Positions 1 to 13,000 of a DNA stretch of 64,000 nucleotides are shown here, piece after piece (position 1 is the first letter of the stretch; every line of letters begins with the position of its first letter). The position numbers and the translations under genes were made by a program. The stretch spans positions 3,286,001 through 3,350,000 of the forward strand of contig NC_049563.1 of assembly GCF_013368755.1 (NCBI RefSeq), read 5' to 3'. Source of the stretch: Talaromyces rugulosus (lineage: Eukaryota; Ascomycota; Eurotiomycetes; Eurotiales; Trichocomaceae). A model generated the notes under the pieces. That model was not told where the DNA came from, made no database searches, and saw only the letters and a program-made list of their open reading frames with translations.

Positions 1-3000
1 AAGAGCACATCTGCACGCGGTCAGTTTGATCCGATCAATGAAGAGGAAAGTATGTTGAAATATCGCATACCGAAAAAAAGCTTTCGATTTTGCTCGGAAA
101 TCTTGGCTGAGAGTGCGTGATTCATTGTCTGATGGCTCTTGGACCGTCGTATTTTCCTGAACTACCATGGACATGTACCGATCCTCTAGTTCTAAGGCTT
201 CCAGAAACGGATGGATGTCATGTACTTCTTCCAGGGAGAAGTCCAATATACCTACCTCCCCTCGAAATACACTTTCATACTCGCGTCGGTCTCCGATAAA
301 AAATACTTCCGAGGGTCGCATCAGTTCCATCGTTCCTTGAACAGTGCGAACTGGGAGGCATTTGATTTGCTTGATCGCTTCAAGGTTTGCCCTAGTTGGA
401 TTCAGATCATTAATCGTACTAATAGCTTTCTTTATCTCAAGCATCCGAGGAGGAACTTCCGCAGCAACCAGTAGCAACTGTTGGACATAAGTTGCTATCG
501 TTGGCGTTTGTACACGAAGTCTCTCAACGAGGAAACTTTGCAGGTCTCCATATAATGCACTGATTCCATACTGCCTGCCGATCTTGGCTGAATCTGTCCA
601 TACACATGATGTGGGAGGAACCCAAACCTGCTCTGACGGTATATAGATCAAATTATGCTCTTCAAATGCATTTCTAAAAGTAATTAGTTTTAGGATGTCG
701 GTACCATTAAGATACTGGTCCACTTACGAGACAAATTCACGATCCTCATCAGTATTGGCGATATTCGCAATTTCAGCATAAATTTCGCATATTTCATCAA
801 AGAGTAGTTGTATCGAAGTGGTACGTCGGCGAAGATATCTGAGCTCTTTTACATATGTCGTACAGTTGGCGTCTTCCAAACCCAGAATGTCTCTGAAGAG
901 ATATTGGACTCTCGCATTTTCTCTGTATTCCGGATAGGATACGAGAGGATCTTTGACACGTAGGAAGGGTAGTCCATTCCAGATACAACTTCTCAAAGCT
1001 GTGACCTTCACTCTATGTATTCCTCTCGCTGGAAGGCAAACAACATTTAGCTCATTAAAAATTGCTCTAAAAATTGCAGTTAGACCACAGACCAACTCAT
1101 GAAGCAAAAATAAATCAGCTTACCCAATTGAATCACGATTCTCGAGGCGGAACTCTTCAAACAGCTGTTCGTACACATAAAACAAACCCGTTTGTAGCTG
1201 TGTTCCTGATACCTCGTCAGTCAACGTGCTCAATATATCTTTGAAGAAACGTAAATCTGGTTTGACGCCAACGTCAAACTTGCTAAGAAACTCCCACCCG
1301 GCGGCCGTCTCAATCGACTCGGATGCAGGTACTATGTCAAGGAAAAGGTCAAAGTAATCCGAAGCGCAAGATCGCTCAACGATTGATGTCAATTTCGCTG
1401 TAGGAAAGTAAACAGCCTTCAATGGATAATATATGTCAGGAGCGCTGCATGGAACCTCAGCATTTTTAATCTCCTGTATGATTTCTGGGGTGAGTTCTTT
1501 GGAATAAGTATCCCAGTATCTTTTGAGGATACCAACTAAAAACATTGGCCTATAAGTAATGATTGTTTTGAAAAGGGGAGAAATGCTAGTGGACGATGAG
1601 TGTCGTAATCTGGGTACTTTGCGGACCCGTGCATTACTTTCCAGCCACCTTTTCCACGTAAAATCTTCTCGCTCTTCATCCGATGATACAGCTGTTAAAT
1701 ATGCATCATTTATGAGGTGAATGCCCGAAGATTCATTAGATGGTACAGTTGATTGGAGCTCCTCTGCTAAGTGGCGTGTACCAAAATCTCCAATTGTATC
1801 GAAATAAATATCATCCACCGTGCAAGATCTCCCAAAAAGTACCTGGACTTTGTATACAGGAAGCTCGTCCTGATTCATCAGAAAAATCTTTTTGTCCAGA
1901 TTCTGTTCCCTAGGAAGATTCCAATAGAGATATTTCAGGTGTGAGACAGAGTTCTCCAGGTTCACGCCAAAAGGTGTGCTGTATTTCCTCTCGATCTCTT
2001 TGATGATGAATTTGGGTTCACAATACTCAACTTCAAGAGCCTCATATAGAGTCTTTCGTGAGTCATTTGCAAAGGCATGTTCGCCCACAAGTTTTAGGTT
2101 CAAGTCCAAAGGAATGGGATGTCCAGGTAGATCAATGGGGAAATACACATCGTTCTCAAGGTTGTGTGACAGCGACCCATTTTGCAAAGGAATAAGGGCT
2201 AGCTCTCTAATCCAAGCCTCTATTCTTCTCAATCTACCTGAGTCTTCTAGAGCGCGTATTAAAAGACTCGCAACCCGGCTATGCCAATCTTCGTCTAATT
2301 CCGATTGAAGGAATCGAGGATTTTCACCGGTCAAGTACGGAGCTAGTCTTTCGATTATGTTGTCCCATGACATATTCGTGACCCCTAAATCTTTCAAGTA
2401 CCGGATATGTTCTGGGTGGTAGTTCGGGGACAGGTACACTTCGTCCTCCAGGTCATCAAACAAAGGCTGGCCATACCTATCGCAATGGCGGCTTAAAAGC
2501 CGCTGAAGCTGACGAGGGTACTTTAGGACACCACATCTGGATAGTAGAATATCGAGGTTGCTCAAGGCTTGGATGATCATGTCGTGAAGGCCATCCCAGA
2601 ATTGGTAGTGTATACTATTGCCAGGTAGAAAGAACAGCCATTCGTATTGAAGTACGGGATCCCCGGAGAATTCAACCACCGCGGACGCAAAAACCGTGCA
2701 GACATGTTGAAGTAAAGCGTCATTCCAATTGCATACACGAAGATCTTCTCGGTTTGCTGAAGTAATGAAATCAGACTGGATGAGAAACTATATATATAAA
2801 GCTCTTCAGTTCTCGTGCACAAACATCGCGGGACATATCGGTCAGCCTACCTTGAAACCAAAATCTCGTACAGGAAGAAAAGAAAAGACTTTCTGAGGCT
2901 CAATAATGGGTTGGGAGTCCCCGGTTATTGGGAAGGCGAGAATGACCTCTGCACTATTTCTGTTCTGCCGAGCAGCATGAGGAGGAAGATCGCTAAAGGT

Positions 3001-3798
3001 CTCCTTTAAGATATAATAAGACTTTTCCGAAATGGTATTATCTACATTTTTCACAAGTCTTGTTATCGAGCCATTCCCATCTTCCAGGCACTCATATGTG
3101 ACATTGGAGGAATCCTCATCCTTTTGAATGGAAACTTCAATCCGTTGAAGCTTGGGGAGAAATAGAATAAGCGAGTCCGGAATGCTCGCAAAATCTTGCA
3201 CTCGGCGCTGGAAATCGTCTGGCTCGATAAGAAACAATGTTATTTGAGTTCCATTGCAGGATGGAGATGGGGTTTCCTTGTCCATAGGAGTTATCATCCC
3301 CATTCCACTGTCCTCGGGTCGATGCTCAAAGTAAAAGTCGAACGGTCCTGATCGAATCTCAACCCTATAAGCCACTTGAAACACCGACTTGAATCCGATG
3401 CCTTTCTCGCCTATATAGCCTCGTCGTTGATCGACCTTCGAGCTGTGGTTGATTTTGCATATTGACTGAACGTTTTCTTCCGCGAAACCGTCCTCATTAT
3501 TTTCAACGGTAATCTTTCCGGGTCGCAGAGTGAATTTGATAAACGGAGTCTCATTGTAGGCACGATTATACGAGTTGTCCTCAGCATTCTGAATCAGCTC
3601 GAATACGAATCTTGAATCACTATTATAGAGATCTCGCGAAATTGTGCGTATAGATCGTCCCAATTGATCGCGCACTTCCTCTAATGCTTGGAGTACGTTT
3701 TCTGGAGTGCGTTCCCGATCTTCTGGAGTGATCCCTCCATTCTTTACTCTGAGTCTATTGACTAACTGTCGCGCTTGATCTGGGGTAATCCGCGTCAT
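1..3798 (-). CDS. Sacsin/NO VEIN-like GHKL (HSP90-fold) ATPase, partial
   Basis: The ATG is at 3798 and the gene runs off the left edge. My exons are 3798-2851, 2787-1124, 1066-728, 673-71 and 10-1; all phases agree, giving 1188 codons so far. The N-terminal ~230 residues form a histidine kinase/HSP90-like ATP-binding domain: N-box FELIQNAEDNSY, G1-like VENNEDGF, and the lid GYIGEKGIGFKSVF. After the ATPase the chain reads FLIQSDFITSANRED across the first splice, matching the start of the next conserved segment in large fungal proteins of this type. The rest is long, mainly helical and without a named domain that I can see. Known relatives (sacsin, plant NO VEIN) couple a GHKL ATPase to big scaffold regions; the substrates of the fungal ones are unknown. 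Intron 4 (70-11) restores a frame reading FFRCAL. Family assignment is strong; the function is not known. Confidence 0.87.
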
Positions 3799-4731
3799 TC
3801 CGAAGACAAAGACCGACGTAATAGATAGGATAATTTTAAGACCTAATAACGTGTACCGTGGTCCGGACCACCAGACAGATCAAAAGGTACCTAGGCACAG
3901 AGGCTTCGGTCTCGTGTCGTGCACTGAATAATGCTTTTGAGGACGACGAGAAGTGAGAAGATGAAATCGCCGAAGAGAGACGTATTTCCAACCCGGTCGA
4001 GCTGTCTTCCAACCAAGCATCCTCGGTCGAAGTTTCAGCCTTGTCATCGCAAACTTGCTCCCACTCCGCACGGATCTACCGTGTTTCAGCCTGGTAAGAA
4101 CATGATGTGACACAGTCGCATAATTTCGACAACGCATGCAGGATGAGGAGCTTGGCGCCGAATGCTCGTTAACTCCTGAGTTCTCGTTGGCCCAGAAGAT
4201 GGTGGCAGGGTCAGATGCCTCAATGGGAAGCTACTACCAACTTAGGAACGTACATTAGTCCTGAACCCCTCTTGATCCCCCCCTCCCATCAGGTTTCGTT
4301 CTCTTCGAGACTACCCGTGGTGATTTGACAAGGAAAACTGTTTCCAAAGGTCTAGCGTTGCATTACGAAACTAACAGAAATGGGACCAGTGAGTGCTATC
4401 CAATCGCCCAAGCTCGGCTCAGCAAAGGTGGTCACTAGTAATCCAACGATTGTGATGACTAGTTTTCGCCAAAAAGTGAGGACTAAATGTTTATGCACGC
4501 TGTCTGTTGTGTGCCCAGGATGCTAGATATGTTACATGCTTACGCAAGCCCTGTAAAGCAGTAACTCTATGGTCGTGAGGCAAGTGAGCGTGAGATAGGA
4601 GTGGACAGGTGCCCACTCCTTACTCCCATTCTTATGATATCACTGAAAAAAAGGAATATCCATATATAATAGCTTCAAACGAGCAAACGACATCCTAGTT
4701 TGTGTACAGGAAACCAACAACCGCACTCCCC
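3799..4731. other. Intergenic, no gene recognised
   Basis: The stretch has no convincing coding frame on either strand. A minus-strand frame at 3880-4137 has a low-complexity Arg-rich composition and no splice partner. A Ser-rich plus frame near 3990-4110 could be a relic, but I could not match it to a family. It separates the 5' end of the GHKL ATPase gene from the 3' end of the coiled-coil gene. Confidence 0.4.
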
Positions 4732-6452
4732 TTACCTCTCGTCTATCAACACCATCGCCTTTGCCCAGACCTTATGCTGGTCGTAGTACTCAGCCTCATC
4801 GTTTCCAAAAGCAAGAAGAGCAGGCTGAATAACCACAAGAACTTGCTTGCCATCTAGTCTTGTATCTTCTTCATCAAGACGATGCAGTGCATGGGCACCG
4901 ACATTTTCTCTACCGTTAAAAAACCGTGACAAGTCCCGGAGAGTTTGATATTTCAAAAAAGATCTTTGTGTCCATAAAGATAGCGCTAGCTGTGCTGCGT
5001 AGTAGAAAATATCCTCTAGCATTTTTCTCACCTGCGATGCGCGCTCGTTCGATGGGGTTAATAACAGGTATCTCGCCGGCCCCTGCAGGAAATCCTCTCT
5101 GAGCTGAGCTGCCATGCGAGAAAGAGAGCCATGTAGCGCCTTTCCTAGCGGAGAGTCTAGCTGGGAAGCCTTTTCAGAAGTCTGGAAGAGCCGGATTAAC
5201 TGTGACCGCCAAACATGGGCTTCGGTTTCATCGGCTACATTCCGTTAAAATTTTTGTGTATGAAATGAACCTAGAGAACTCACCTTCCATAATAGCCTGA
5301 TATAAGTTAAACAATTGAAGCGAGGCTGGGAATATAGTCTGTTCTTGCCCTTCTAGTACAAAGAAGGGGTTGCTAAAAAACTTGCAAAAGACATGTTTAG
5401 AGAGCATTGCCTGGACAAACAAAACAGTAATTCGTTCCACAATTTTAGGCGGCATCATCTGCATCAAGTCGTCCCAGTCATGTTGAAGGCAATAGCCGGA
5501 TAAGTCTGATATAATCTCCTGTTTTTGATCTATCGAAAGCTCCTTTATTCGTTGCTCAGCTGGGGAACTGTTGTTTCTCGCCCATGCTTTCATTTTGTCC
5601 CCAAGTCTCAATAGATCATTGCGTGTCTTTTCGTCTCCCTGAGATGTAGATCCGCCCTTGTTCATGAAGCGGAAGACTCGTTCTTGAATTTCGTCCAGTT
5701 TCTGCAAGAGGTGTGCATTGGAGTGCTGAAGCTCGTCGAATGCTCTTGATTTTGAATGGATTTGATTATACAGTTCTTGTATAGTTGCTTCACGTTCGCG
5801 TAATGCCGCCCCGTAGTCATGAACCGTATCTTCTTGTGTCTCTCGCAACCGCTTCAATTTCCTGAGTAGCTGTTGCTGTTCCACGTCTCTCTCTTTAAGT
5901 AAACGACGTAGTGCGTCAGAGTCTGAATTTGCTGCTTCATCTTCAGAGGCAAGTTGATTCGCCTCTTTTATACGTTCGGGTCTGGTTTGAACATCTCGCC
6001 TTCTTTGAGAGTTGCCTGGGTAGTGCGGAGTTGCACCCTTGATACGAGGTCATTCCATCAGCAAGTTTCTAGTCTGACATAGGAAATAAAATTCAACTTA
6101 CAGTCACCGTATTCCGTGCTCCTAGGACTTCTTCCATGGATGCGTCGATGACCGAGCCGGGTTTATCGCAAGCCTCGGATCTAGATGTCGCAGCCGTAGG
6201 TTGCCGGCGTGGGTCCTTGGTTTAATTGTTAATTTAAAAAAAACAAAATAGATTCAACCAGATTAAATTCAAAATAATAGACGAAAATACGAAATAAAAG
6301 CAAGAAAGACGCGTGGTACATACCTCATGACGCTGCTGAGGCGCTTTTCTATCATCTGTACCACGCTTACGCATCTGATGTGGTGGGCGTGTCCCCTGTG
6401 TCTGGTTTACAGACGATGCTTTAGGTAGAAAATTTTGGGCAAATTTCCACAT
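4732..6452 (-). CDS. Coiled-coil protein of unknown function
   Basis: Four exons (6452-6324, 6215-6102, 6037-5284, 5234-4732) give a 499-residue protein in consistent phase. The first in-frame ATG is at 6452 (MWKFAQNFL...). Residues ~1-110 are polar and probably disordered. Residues ~120-200 are a charged heptad-rich coiled coil (LLRKLKRLRETQ... ELYNQIHSKSRAFDELQ). The C-terminal ~280 residues look folded and helical, with aromatic-rich stretches such as HDWDDLMQMMPPKI. I recall proteins of this build in accessory regions of Aspergillus- and Fusarium-type genomes, but I know of no described function. It is divergent from the HSP70-like gene across 399 bp. The stop codon at 4734 lies inside GTAAGG, so a further 3' exon cannot be excluded. 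Confidence 0.7.
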
Positions 6453-6851
6453 TGAGTACTCAACGGCACAAATATGCCAGCAGTGACCAAGAGTTGGCAA
6501 TGTGGAGGGAGACGGTTGAGAAGGAAGCTTTGTCGTACTATAGAGGGGGGTGAAATCCGAGAACCAGTTATCAGCAGAAAACTAGGGTCTGACTCGTCAA
6601 TTCGCGCTTGACAGGGTTTTCCTGCAAGTGCAGTCACATTGGCGCCAACTGGTCACACCAACGTTGCAGTCTTGCAAAAGCAATAACAGCCCAGCGCTAT
6701 GAACGCGAGTTTAATTGGCTGAATAGCTGCCCCCTGTAAACATTCACTCGATGATCCTGTCCCGCGCAATATTTAAAACCTTCGTCTAATCTCTCTCTAT
6801 ATTTGACAATCGTGTCTTGCTCACTTTTGTTTTACCAGATTGGTTATCGAC
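6453..6851. promoter_or_regulatory. Shared 5' region of divergent coiled-coil and HSP70-like genes
   Basis: This 399-bp gap holds the upstream regions of two divergent genes. A TATA-like AATATTTAAAA lies at about 6768-6778, some 75 bp before the plus-strand ATG. I see no clear heat-shock element (alternating nGAAn units). Frames on the minus strand in this interval begin with non-ATG codons and join no exon. Confidence 0.4.
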
Positions 6852-9204
6852 ATGTCCACCGAAATAATAGACAAACAGTTTCAGTCGCTCGCCTTGACTT
6901 GGTACCAAAAAAAGATAATTGTTGCTGTTGACTATGGGACAACTTTCACAGGTACTTATATTCATCAATCCTTCTCGATACTGGCAAGACAAACTGAATG
7001 GGGGTTATGTCACCAGGAGCTAGTTACGTGAATTCCGAAAGTGGCAGTATAAGCGACATCGTCCTTATCAAGTCATGGCCGGGAACGAGAAGAGACGTTG
7101 ACCATGCCCTCAAAACTCCTTCTCACATCGCCTACCCAGAAGACAACCAAAAGTTGGGAAAACGGCGATGGGGCTTCCAAGTAGAAACTGGACACAAGTG
7201 CTACTCATGGACCAAATTGTTGCTAGACCAGAATATTCCACTCACAAAATACGATGATCCCATGCTGGAGAAAGCGTCCAAATTAGGCATCATGCAATTA
7301 CCAGAAGGGAAGGACGCAGTAGACGTTGTTGCAGACTTTTTGATGGGAGTATATGAGCATATCATGCATACACTTGAGAAAGGACTCACAAAAGAAATCC
7401 TCGACATCTCTGCAATTGAATTCTGGTTTACGATGCCAGCTATTTGGTCTGACAAAGCGCAGGCTTCCACCAGAGAAGCAGCCCAGCGTGCTGGGTTTGG
7501 CCAAAGCTCTAGTCGGCCTGGTGACAAAATATTCATGATCACTGAACCTGAAGCTGCTGCTATTGCTGCGCTTACAAGGAGCAAAACTGACATAGTCAGC
7601 GCACCTGTTAAAGTAAGAGCTCAAGATCCCGTTAAGGTGGTATATTGACAATAGATTTACAGGCTAGAGATGGTGTCTTAGTTTGTGATTGTGGGGGGGG
7701 GACCGTTGTATGTAGCACGAACCGCCATAGATATCACCAGGATACAAATATGTACGAGGAGACGCACGCTAACTACAGAAGGATATCACAACGTATCTCA
7801 TAACAGGAACAGATCCTATTTTATCCTTCGAAGAGCTCTGTACTGGGACAGGTGAGTACTCCGCTTCACAAGAAATCAACCACCGATGACAAGATATAGG
7901 CGGGAAATGCGGTTCAACCGCCCTTGACAGGAACTTTTACCTACTGATGTCCAAACGGTTTGGGGATGCTTTTGATGAGCTGTCAATGAAAAAAAAAGGC
8001 CCTGGAAGCGACTTCATGGGACACTTTGAGCGTTTAAAGAAGGATTTCGGTGCAGATACAATCGAAACCACATACGAAATGGCCCTCAATATGCGGTCTT
8101 CAGATTTCGACCCCAAGTATTATGACGATGACGAGGGCGTTGTTCTTATATCTGAGTAAGAATGGATGATAAAGGATCCCCCTTAGAAATCTAACCTCCT
8201 TCAATTGAAAAACCGTACTGACTTCTATCAATAGCCAGGACCTGCGAGACATTTTTGACCCGGTTATAAATCAAATTCTAGACCTCATCACAACACAGAT
8301 AGAAGACGCCAACAAGGAGTTGCAACGCGATGCTATCAACGTACGTACAATAGTTTTTCTTGTAACCAAAATCAATATCCTGCTCACAATTATTAGAGAA
8401 TAATTCTGGTTGGTGGTTTCGGGGATTCCGAATATCTATTGCAGGCCGTCAGAAGAACATTTGGTGGGGATAGGAACATATCCATTACTGTGCCAAGCAA
8501 TCCGTGAGTGTGTAGTTTTCTTTTGTATGGAATATTCAGCTTACAATATACTCAGACAGGCTACCATTGCTCAAGGAGCTGCACTTCGTGGATTACAAGG
8601 CATTCGATCGACGGTGAAAATATGTCGTCGGCATTATGGATTTTCCTGGGGTACGGATTTTCGTCCCGGTATTGACAATGAGAAGGATGCCTATTGGGAC
8701 GAATTTAACCAAAGAAAGATGGTGTCAGGCAGAATGAAATGGCTGATTCGGAAGGTATGCTCCGCTAAATTTTGACCGTTTAAGGAAACCTTCTAAGGTC
8801 CTAACCTCGAATATAAGGGCCAAAAATACCATGAAAATGACTCACAGAAAGTAACAATATATCGGAAGCATTATCCGGGGGATTCACTAAAAAAGCATGT
8901 TGAGCTATACTGCTGCAATCCTACGGAAGCCCCGGATCGTGTTGAGCATCCTAGTAAGTTACAAAAAATGGTACGAGTCATCCATAGCTTATAATATCCA
9001 GGTGTTCAGGTTGTTGGTAGAATTGAAACTGATTTCACGCACGTCGGCCTCTCCAAATTCGCTAGCAAATTCATTAACAGGAAGTGCGTGTATTTATTAC
9101 AATATTCACTAGAGGTGACATTCGGCGCCCAAGAAGGTATCTTGCAATTTGAGGCGGTCTCAAGCGGGCATGTTATAGGAAAAAGCAGTATCAGCTTCAG
9201 TAAG
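6852..9204 (+). CDS. HSP70-like (actin-fold) ATPase
   Basis: Ten exons: 6852-6951, 7017-7612, 7663-7707, 7782-7851, 7900-8155, 8235-8340, 8397-8503, 8556-8754, 8818-8953 and 9002-9204. They encode 605 residues with every phase matching. The HSP70 nucleotide-binding signatures are in order: phosphate-1 VAVDYGTTFTG (split by intron 1), ITEPEAAA at ~195, phosphate-2 VCDCGGGTVD (completed by intron 3) and adenosine-binding IILVGGFGDSEYL (after intron 6). The C-terminal ~200 residues carry RKMVSGRMKWLIRK and then a beta-rich segment, unlike the canonical substrate-binding domain, and there is no EEVD tail. This is typical of the expanded fungal HSP70-like family (HSPA12 type), whose roles are mostly unknown. 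It is not a housekeeping HSP70. The ATG at 6852 replaces an upstream in-frame TTG. Confidence 0.88.
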
Positions 9205-10012
9205 GCGACTTACTACTGATGGATATTTGTCCAAACTGGTGGGAAAACTGTTGAGGTGCTCACATGAGAGTTATTTTTACCTTTTCATATAAGAAATTTT
9301 AGTTGCATACTGAGCATCAATTCAAGATGTCATGAGCATTAATCTTTTCATAGATAGTGTTGTATATATATTATCTATATAGTCCATATATGTAGCGTCC
9401 CCAATCAAAATGTGCGTTGAAATGAAGACGCTACCCAAATTTGCAAGTTCACATGGAAACTCATTATTGTGCTGAAGATATTTCCTGGGTTGCGAATAGG
9501 GCAGCGATAACTTTAAGCATTTTACTATATAATTTCTTCGTACTCAAACTAGTTTCTATTTTAATCTAATTTTTGGGCGTGATACCGCGCAAAGCGCGGT
9601 GCCGGCGCCTCAGTATCTGATTCGAATATATTTCTAAATATCTTTGAAAAATTTACTATATAATGACATCACTGGAAGCAGCGCTATTAAATAAGTGAAG
9701 CAATGATCTCAAATCTCGAAGCGGTGCTTCGATATAAGGGACTATACAGGGACACTCATTTACCATCATGTATCTAGAAGATCGCGATATATTTTCATAT
9801 CAAATAGCATACTACTATTACTCTTCAAAAATCTCAATGATGAATGCTTAAATATCGCTTAGTTGTCTGCCCGCGAAAATGCGCATTAGTCTCGGCGGCG
9901 GCACGTGGACGGCTGAATCCCACAATCCACACACTCATCCATCCAGATGTCCTCAAAAGCTGGACGCAGCAAATCAGTCTCTATTGTGTAATGCCCATAC
10001 CAATTGGATAAA
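9205..10012. other. AT-rich intergenic region with short perfect inverted repeats
   Basis: No gene is seen. Three perfect inverted repeats occur: GTAGCGTC at 9392-9399 with GACGCTAC at 9427-9434; ACCGCGC-AAA-GCGCGGT at 9584-9600; and TCGAAGC-GGT-GCTTCGA at 9716-9732. The second is a GC-only hairpin in strongly AT-rich DNA. A small plus frame at 9879-10193 overlaps the receptor gene in another frame and is not used. Confidence 0.5.
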
Positions 10013-13000
10013 ATGGCCCTTGCCACGAAACGGCTACGCCACCAAGACTACACAGTCGCATGGGTGTGCGCCTTGCCGCTGGAGATGGCTGTCGCCGAAG
10101 CTATGCTCGACGAGAAGCACCAGAGTTTACCCACCAGCCCCGGCGACGATAACTCATATATACTTGGCTCGGTTTTTGCACACAACATTGTGATTGCCTG
10201 TCTGCCTTCAGGAATCTATGGAACAACGTCGGCGGCAACGCTGGCCTCGCAAATAAGAACCACTTTCCAGTCTATCCGCTTTGGCTTGATGGTTGGTATC
10301 GGCGGAGGTGTTCCAAGCGCAGAACATGATATCCGTCTAGGCGATATTGTTGTCAGCAAACCGACCCGCGATTTCGGTGGTGTCATCCAATTCGATTACG
10401 GAAAAACGACTGCTGGTGGGCAATTTGAGCGCACCGGGGTTTTAAACAAGCCTCCTTCGGTGCTTCTCACTGCGATCTCGAGGATCCAGGCAGCGCATAT
10501 GTCATCACCCAGTCAGGTCCCACTGTTTCTAGATGACGCAGCTACTAGAAATACATCTATGAAGGTGAATTTCACATACTGTGGGGAGGAGCAAGACCAA
10601 TTATTTGAGTTTGACTACGAACATGTTGAGTCCCAAAGTACCTGCGACAAATGCGACCATACCAAACTCATTACGCGGAGTATCAGAGAAGGAAAAGCCC
10701 CTCATGTCCATTATGGGCTAATTGCATCGGGAAATCAAGTGATGAAGTATGGACAGATTAGGAACAAACTGGCACAGGAGTTAGGTATTTTATGTTTTGA
10801 GATGGAGGCAGCAGGCTTGATGGATAGTTTCCCATGCCTAGTTGTGAGAGGCATTTGTGACTATTCCGACTCACATAAGAATAAACAATGGCAGCCATAC
10901 GCGGCCGCTACGGCGGCTGCGTATGCAAAAGAGCTGCTTTCAGCGATCCACGCAAGCCGAGTTACAGAAGCACCAATAAGCCTTTATGAAAGTGACCCTC
11001 AGGTTCAGATGCGATCCTTTTCAAATTGGGTATCTCTGAAAAGCGGTGTGTTGTCCCTAGGGAGATAGAAATGAAGAAATCCAGACTAAAATTACGCAGA
11101 TATCGAGGATGACAAAACCATTTTCGAGCGGATTTCAACCTACGACCACGAGAAAGCTCACCAGCGACTATCCCGCAAAAGACTTGTGGGCACAACCCAG
11201 TGGTTCTTAGATCATCCAGAATTCAAAGCCTGGTTTGAAAACAAATTTACACGTTTATGGTGTTCCGGAAAAAGTAAGTCAAGTTCTTGTTTCTGGACCA
11301 CCTCAAGTTTATAAGCTTAACAATGATACTAGTTGGATCCGGTAAAACGATAATAGCGTGAGTATTGCAATATTTATTGAAATCAGAATTACAGATCTAA
11401 ATACCGGAATAGGGCTTCGGTGGTAGAAGCTGCAAAGCACCGTTCGCCTTCAATGCAAGCTCCTACCATTTTCTTCTACTGCGAGGAAGTGCAACATGCT
11501 TCCTTGGAAGGGTCATATGTTCTTTCAAGTCTTATTAAACAACTATGTGCAATCATAAAACAAATAAACAGGCCCTTTCCGGAAGATATAAAATCAAAAC
11601 TTGTCAAATACTTTGGACACGAGCGAATTCGGCCAGAATTTGAGGACCTAGAAGATATTTTTACTCATCTTTTTCGTTTGACACCGAATACCATATATGT
11701 TGTGGATGGAATCGACAGTCTAGACCGAACACATAGTGCACGGCTTTTAAAGGTTTTCCGATTGCTCTTCAATGGCCGGACTTCATCGCATGGCTCAAGA
11801 ATTCTCTTGCTTAGCAGAGACCAAATTCCAGGTTATATCGACGTCACTGCGATTATACCAGGAATTCGACGAATCTCCACCTCGTCCAATGTTTCACGAG
11901 ATATTAAAGTTTACATTGAAGCGAGCATCGCTGATAAGTCGATGGAGAGGAAGCTCACGGATGATTCGGGATTACTAGAAGAGATAAAGCAGGTACTTCT
12001 GTCCGAGTCTTCGGAAATGTAAAGTTGCACCTTTTCGAGAATGGCTTTATTCAAGTCCCATGCTAACTAGCATAGGTTTCTATGGGTATACCTTCAACTG
12101 GAAATTCTATGGAACACATGTTTCACTGATGCAGGAATTCGTTCATCCTTGAGCCAACTCCCAAAAGGATTGGAAGAAACCTATTGCCGTTGCATTGAAA
12201 GAATCGCCTTTTCTGAGACATGCGCGCTCAAAGTACTCAAATGGGTCAGCTTTGCGACCTATCCGTTGCATATAGAAGAATTGAGAGAAGCTGTCGCATT
12301 TGACATTGAGGACGATTCATGGGATGCTGCAAAAATACCAAGAGCGGAGTTTATTATTGGTTGCTGTGCTAATCTCGTCGTTGTTGACCCTACTGATAAC
12401 TGCGTTCGTTTTGCCCATTCTTCAGTTAGACAATTTCTCGACAATAACCGAGAGAATTACATTTTGGGATATCCACAGAGCGCAGAAGAGGGTCAGCTTG
12501 AGTGTGGCGAGCTTTGCATTGCTTATCTTTCCTTCTCGAACTTTGGTCTCGAACTGGTGAATCCAGATAATCAGACCGTGGCTATCAATGTTCCAATATC
12601 AACACCCATTAGTTTAGCAGGCGAATCTCTCGGTCCACCATTTACCAAACTCTTCTCCAAGGTTTGGAAAACCAAGACGTCTCCAATGCCCTTGGAGTTT
12701 CGTCGACTGCAGCCAATCCCAAAACCTGGCGTGGCTCAATATCGGTTTCTAAACTATGCGGCGGCAAATTGGGCACTGCAAACCAAACATATCAAGGTCA
12801 AATCGCCAATGTGGCACAAATTTAAGCAGCTTGCCTTTACTTTTAATGAGTCTTGGAATTTTCACCCGTGGATGTCTGGTGGCCGCTCGGCACTGTCTCG
12901 TCTGCATAGTCTCTTTGGGTGGGCTGTTAAAGAACAACATATTCCGCTTTTAACCCTCGCAACCAATTCAAAAAAAGACATAAAAGAAGTCTGTGATATT

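Noticed and set aside
3880..4137. 85-codon minus-strand frame
   Set aside because: It has random-looking composition, no domain, and no exon partner to either side.
6407..6637. Minus-strand frame upstream of the coiled-coil gene as its true N-terminus
   Set aside because: It starts with GTG, is in a different frame from the gene, and has no donor that joins it in phase.
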